The position numbers and the translations under genes are program-made. Under the pieces are notes generated by a model. The model saw only the letters and a list, made by a program, of their open reading frames with translations. It made no database searches and had not been told where the DNA came from. DNA of 64,000 nt from positions 496,001-560,000 of the forward strand of contig JAJQBX010000032.1 of assembly GCA_021203065.1 (NCBI GenBank), written 5' to 3'. Origin of the DNA: Oscillospiraceae bacterium (GTDB lineage: Bacteria > Bacillota > Clostridia > Oscillospirales > Ruminococcaceae). Below are positions 61,376 through 64,000 of the stretch, piece by piece. Positions within the stretch are counted from its first letter, which is position 1. Each line of letters opens with the position of its first letter.

Positions 61376-61438
61376 ATTATAGCGGAAATTTTAAAGAGCG
61401 CACGTTTTGGGGACGAAACGCTCTTCTGAGGGGACGAA
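61376..61438 (-). promoter_or_regulatory. Proposed LytTR-regulated promoter with 21-bp-spaced direct repeats
   Basis: TATAAT (61376-61381, minus strand) without a recognisable -35. Upstream of it TTCGTCCCC occurs twice (61409-61417 and 61430-61438), separated by 12 bp, which is exactly two helical turns start to start, the usual layout of LytTR-domain operators. The nearer repeat covers about -41 to -49. The same stretch can also form a stem (AAGAGCG / CGCTCTT). Confidence 0.6.
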
Positions 61439-61451
61439 TTGCAATTTTCAG

Positions 61452-62099
61452 CTATTGCGGGAGGAGAATCTCGGTCGAAAATGCCCCATCCTCGCTGTTG
61501 CGGGAGATATAGCCGCCATACTTTCTGACCAAAGAATCAATGCGGGCAAGTCCCAAGCCGTGACCCTCGCCTTTGGTGGAGTCGAAAGCAAAACGCTTTT
61601 TGTCTGCGGTGAAGTTTGTAAACGATATGTAGAACTGACTGTCACGGATAGCCATATAGACACGGATCATCCGCTTATCTTCGGGGAGCTTTTTTGATGC
61701 CTCGATCGCATTGTCAAAGAGATTTCCGACGATTGAACAGAGATCTATATCGGAAACTGTCAGCTTTACGGGGATTTCGGCATCGGCTTTGACGGGGATT
61801 TTTGCTGCTTTTGCAAGGGAAATCTTGCTGTTTAAGATTGCGTCGCACATGGCGTTGCCGGAATGGATGACGGTGTCGACGGTGTCGAGGTCGGTTTCGA
61901 GCTCATTTAAGTACGCCATGACGGAATCCATATCGCCGGACATTACCCGGGTTTTGAGAATCTGGATGTGATTTCTGTAGTCATGCCGCCAGCCCCGGAT
62001 CTGCCTGTACATGTTGTCGACCTCGGCATAGTGGGTCTTTAGTAGCTCCTGCTGATAGGCATCAATACGCTTATTCATCTTCTTTGAAAGCTTCGGCAT
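61452..62099 (-). CDS. GHKL sensor histidine kinase core, lacking a membrane sensor
   Basis: A 215-residue AgrC/CitA-like (HPK10-type) kinase. The H-box is GWRHDYRNHI (His39), the N-box GNLFDNAIEA (Asn130), and the G-box GEGHGLGLARI (about 178). There is no N-terminal membrane domain; only about 30 residues precede the H-box. It must therefore sense a cytosolic signal or a partner protein, for example the ABC transporter. It lies 9 bp after the response regulator and phosphorylates it by inference. The gap to the ABC genes holds the proposed operator. Confidence 0.85.
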   Translation of the reverse strand: MPKLSKKMNKRIDAYQQELLKTHYAEVDNMYRQIRGWRHDYRNHIQILKTRVMSGDMDSVMAYLNELETDLDTVDTVIHSGNAMCDAILNSKISLAKAAKIPVKADAEIPVKLTVSDIDLCSIVGNLFDNAIEASKKLPEDKRMIRVYMAIRDSQFYISFTNFTADKKRFAFDSTKGEGHGLGLARIDSLVRKYGGYISRNSEDGAFSTEILLPQ

Positions 62100-62108
62100 C
62101 GCAGGTGT

Positions 62109-62813
62109 TCACTCCTTCCCTACTCTATGAATCAATGCTCTGTTGAGCGGCTCATATTGTCCTCGTGGCAACGGGATTACTATGTTATCTTTAAGATAGA
62201 TTTCGGTCTTGGTGACTTTCCGGACATAGCGGAGATTGACGATATAGGAGCGTCCGGTGCGGTAGAAGTTCTCGTCAAGAAGTGACTCGAATTCGCCCAA
62301 GGTTTTCTTGACGGTGTAATCCTCGTCGGCATGGACGGTGACATAGTTTTTGATAACTTCCAAGTACTTTATTTCTATGAGAGGGACTTTGACGGTCTCG
62401 TCTGTCAGTTCAAGTGTCAGCATACGCTCGCTTCTTGCAATCTTAACTACTGCCTTGTCGAGGACTTCGAAAAGCTTTTCTTCTTTCAAGGGCTTCATGA
62501 GGTAGTTGAGGGCATCGACATCGTAGCCGTCGGCTATATAATCAGAATAACCGGTGATGAATACTATCTGGACATAGCGGTTCTCCTGACGTAGCTTTTT
62601 GGCAAGGCTTACTCCGTCCATTCCGCCCATTTCTATATCCAGAAGAAGTATGTCGTAGTCCTTTGTCTCGGAATATGAGAAGAGAAAAGCTTCTGCTGAA
62701 TCAAAAACGTTTATTTCAGCGGTAATATCTCTGGCGGTAGCCCATTTATGAGTGAGCTCATTTACAAGTGATGTCATATCGTGAGAATCATCGCAGATAG
62801 CGAATTTATACAT
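62109..62813 (-). CDS. LytTR-family response regulator (AgrA/LytR type)
   Basis: A 234-residue regulator. The receiver domain (1-120) has FAICDDSHD, the phospho-acceptor Asp59 in ILLLDIEMGGMDG, FITGYSDY and the Lys in LMKPLKEE. The LytTR DNA-binding domain follows (about 130-230) with IKYLEVIKNYVTVH and FYRTGRSYIVNLRYVRKV. LytTR domains bind direct repeats about 21 bp apart, such as those found upstream of the ABC pair. ATG 62813 is chosen because GGAGG sits 7 nt upstream; an in-frame TTG at 62831 overlaps that site. Confidence 0.92.
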   Translation of the reverse strand: MYKFAICDDSHDMTSLVNELTHKWATARDITAEINVFDSAEAFLFSYSETKDYDILLLDIEMGGMDGVSLAKKLRQENRYVQIVFITGYSDYIADGYDVDALNYLMKPLKEEKLFEVLDKAVVKIARSERMLTLELTDETVKVPLIEIKYLEVIKNYVTVHADEDYTVKKTLGEFESLLDENFYRTGRSYIVNLRYVRKVTKTEIYLKDNIVIPLPRGQYEPLNRALIHRVGKE

Positions 62814-62845
62814 GGTGAAGCCTCCCTCCAAAATAGTCTATATCC

Positions 62846-62874
62846 AATTTATCACACTTAAGCTTAAAAGTCAA
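62846..62874 (-). promoter_or_regulatory. Promoter of the two-component operon
   Basis: Minus strand TTGACT (62869-62874), 17-bp spacer, TAAATT (62846-62851). The spacer contains the palindrome TTAAGCTTAA. Confidence 0.65.
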
Positions 62875-62880
62875 CAATAT

Positions 62881-62911
62881 AAAAAAGAGCCTGCCACTTG
62901 GGCAAGCTCTT
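62881..62911 (-). terminator. Terminator of the rpsB-tsf operon
   Basis: Minus-strand stem AAGAGCTTGCC / GGCAGGCTCTT (one G-U pair) followed by TTTTAT. Confidence 0.85.
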
Positions 62912-62924
62912 CATAAGCTCAAGA

Positions 62925-63836
62925 TTACTTGATCATGGAAGCGATTTCTTCAGCGAAGTTCTCTTCCTTCTTGGCGATACCCTCGCCTCTTTCGTAGCGG
63001 ACGTACTGAGAAACCTTGATTGAACCGCCGAGATCCTTGGCGCACTTCTCGACATACTTGCCGACAGTGTACTCGCCATCCTTGACGAACTCCTGCTCGA
63101 GGAGGCAGTTTTCAGTGTAGTACTTACCGAGCTTGCCCTCTGCGATCTTTGCAAGAACAGCCTCGGGCTTAGAAGCCATCTTCGGGTCTTCAGCCATCTG
63201 AGCCATTACGATCTTCTTCTCGCCATCCAAAACGTCAGCGGGAACGGAAGCTCTGTCGAGGTAGGAGGGGTTCATAGCGGCGATCTGCAAAGCGCAGTCC
63301 TTGCCGCAGGTATAAGCCTTGTCGCCGAGGTCGGTATCGAGCTGTACCAGAACGCCGATTCTGCCCTCACCGTGAACATAGGAAACGAGGTCGCCCTCGA
63401 GACGGACAAAGCGTCTTATCTGAATGTTCTCTCTGATCTTCAAGAACAGCTCCTGAAGCTCTTCCTGAACGGTCATATCTGAGCCGGAAGCCTTGCAAGC
63501 CTTGAGTGCTTCGACATCAGCAGGATTTGACTCTGCGATGGTCTTGGCAACAGTCTTAACGAAAGCCTTGAACTGATCGGTGTTTGCAACGAAGTCGGTT
63601 TCGGAGTTGACCTCTACGACTACGCCAACGCCATTCTCAACGAAAGCCTCAACCAAGCCCTCAGCGGCAACTCTGCCAGCCTTCTTAGCCTGTGTAGCGA
63701 GACCCTTTTCTCTTAAGATAACTACTGCCTGCTCGAAATCGCCGTCAGCCTCTACGAGTGCCTTTTTGCAATCCATCATGCCGACGCCGGTTCTCTCTCT
63801 GAGAGCGGCAACGTCCTTTGCGGTTATATTAGCCAT
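62925..63836 (-). CDS. tsf: Translation elongation factor Ts
   Basis: A 303-residue nucleotide-exchange factor for EF-Tu. The N-terminal UBA-like domain ITAKDVAALRERTGVGMMDCKKALVEADGD, the core motif NSETDFVAN (about 78-86), and the C-terminal subdomains are complete and of usual length. GGAA precedes ATG. It is 36 bp after rpsB, the conserved order, and is followed by a terminator. Confidence 0.97.
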   Translation of the reverse strand: MANITAKDVAALRERTGVGMMDCKKALVEADGDFEQAVVILREKGLATQAKKAGRVAAEGLVEAFVENGVGVVVEVNSETDFVANTDQFKAFVKTVAKTIAESNPADVEALKACKASGSDMTVQEELQELFLKIRENIQIRRFVRLEGDLVSYVHGEGRIGVLVQLDTDLGDKAYTCGKDCALQIAAMNPSYLDRASVPADVLDGEKKIVMAQMAEDPKMASKPEAVLAKIAEGKLGKYYTENCLLEQEFVKDGEYTVGKYVEKCAKDLGGSIKVSQYVRYERGEGIAKKEENFAEEIASMIK

Positions 63837-63872
63837 AGTAAAGATTCCTTTCTTGCTATCGTTATATCTGAA

Positions 63873-64000
63873 TTATTCCTCAGCGGGAGCTTCCTCTGCG
63901 GGAGTTTCTTCGGTCTCCTCTGCAGCGGCATTAGCCTCGCCCTGTCTGCCCTCGATGATGGCGTCTGCCATTGCGCCGGAAATGAGCTTGACAGCTCTTA
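63873..64000 (-). CDS. rpsB: 30S ribosomal protein S2, C-terminal end (partial)
   Basis: Only the last 42 codons are inside the window. RAVKLISGAMADAIIEGRQG is the S2 C-terminal helix, followed by an acidic Ala/Glu tail (EANAAAEETEETPAEEAP) longer than in most S2 proteins. The gene continues beyond base 64000. Position upstream of tsf confirms the call. Confidence 0.93.
   Translation of the reverse strand, partial: RAVKLISGAMADAIIEGRQGEANAAAEETEETPAEEAPAEE

Overview
The window looks like chromosomal DNA from a fibre-degrading, low-to-mid GC Gram-positive anaerobe of the Ruminococcus/Oscillospiraceae type. This is an inference from gene content: strong AGGAGG ribosome binding sites, many consensus sigma-A promoters with 17-bp spacers, GH5-CE2, GH26, GH27, GH43 and GH95 enzymes, a GH94-type glucan synthase, LytTR/GHKL regulation and clostridial-type sugar ABC transport. 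No dockerin, cohesin, transposase, integrase, phage gene or CRISPR array was seen. Most genes are on the minus strand.

Layout. 1-8 kb: end of a D-Ala-D-Ala carboxypeptidase gene and a 2287-residue GT84-GH94 (cyclic beta-1,2-glucan synthase-like) membrane enzyme. 8-12.4 kb: archaeal-type phosphoglycerate mutase, a GH5 lipoprotein coupled to a CE2 esterase, and a HAD phosphatase. 12.4-17 kb: a zinc-ribbon/TPR membrane protein, a candidate 6S-like small RNA with its own promoter and terminator, a lone PAS protein and a beta-helix lipoprotein. 17-25.8 kb: SDR oxidoreductase, aquaporin, a cytosolic GH95-phosphohexomutase-GH26 operon, a ferredoxin-fused aldo/keto reductase and a FliB-like cysteine-rich protein. 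25.9-28.6 kb: an acyltransferase-fold protein and acyl-CoA ligase operon.

28.8-32.5 kb and 47.7-51 kb hold two copies of one cassette. Each copy has a perfect-consensus promoter, a roughly 200-nt structured RNA leader with an alternating pairing switch at the ribosome binding site, a secreted beta-helix surface protein, a 40-42 residue micro-peptide, an attenuator-like hairpin, a Thr-rich lipoprotein, and a small Myb/SANT-like DNA-binding protein. Copy B carries a frameshift in the surface protein. This cassette and its leader are the strongest candidates here for an undescribed system.

32.5-47.4 kb, between the copies: GH27 alpha-galactosidase, an orphan FtsX-type permease, an MBL-surE-queH operon, a complete sugar ABC transporter with a zinc-ribbon gene inserted, and rpsO-pnp with an elaborate hairpin leader. 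51-53 kb: an atypical initiator tRNA and a GH43 lipoprotein. 53-63 kb: four ABC exporter half-transporters (two pairs) with a soluble GHKL kinase and LytTR regulator. A 21-bp-spaced direct repeat upstream of the first ABC pair is a likely regulator site. 63-64 kb: tsf and the end of rpsB.

Working together: the secreted GH5/CE2/GH43 enzymes can open plant or mucin glycans, the ABC importer takes up oligosaccharides, and the cytosolic GH26, GH27, GH95 and phosphohexomutase can process them further.
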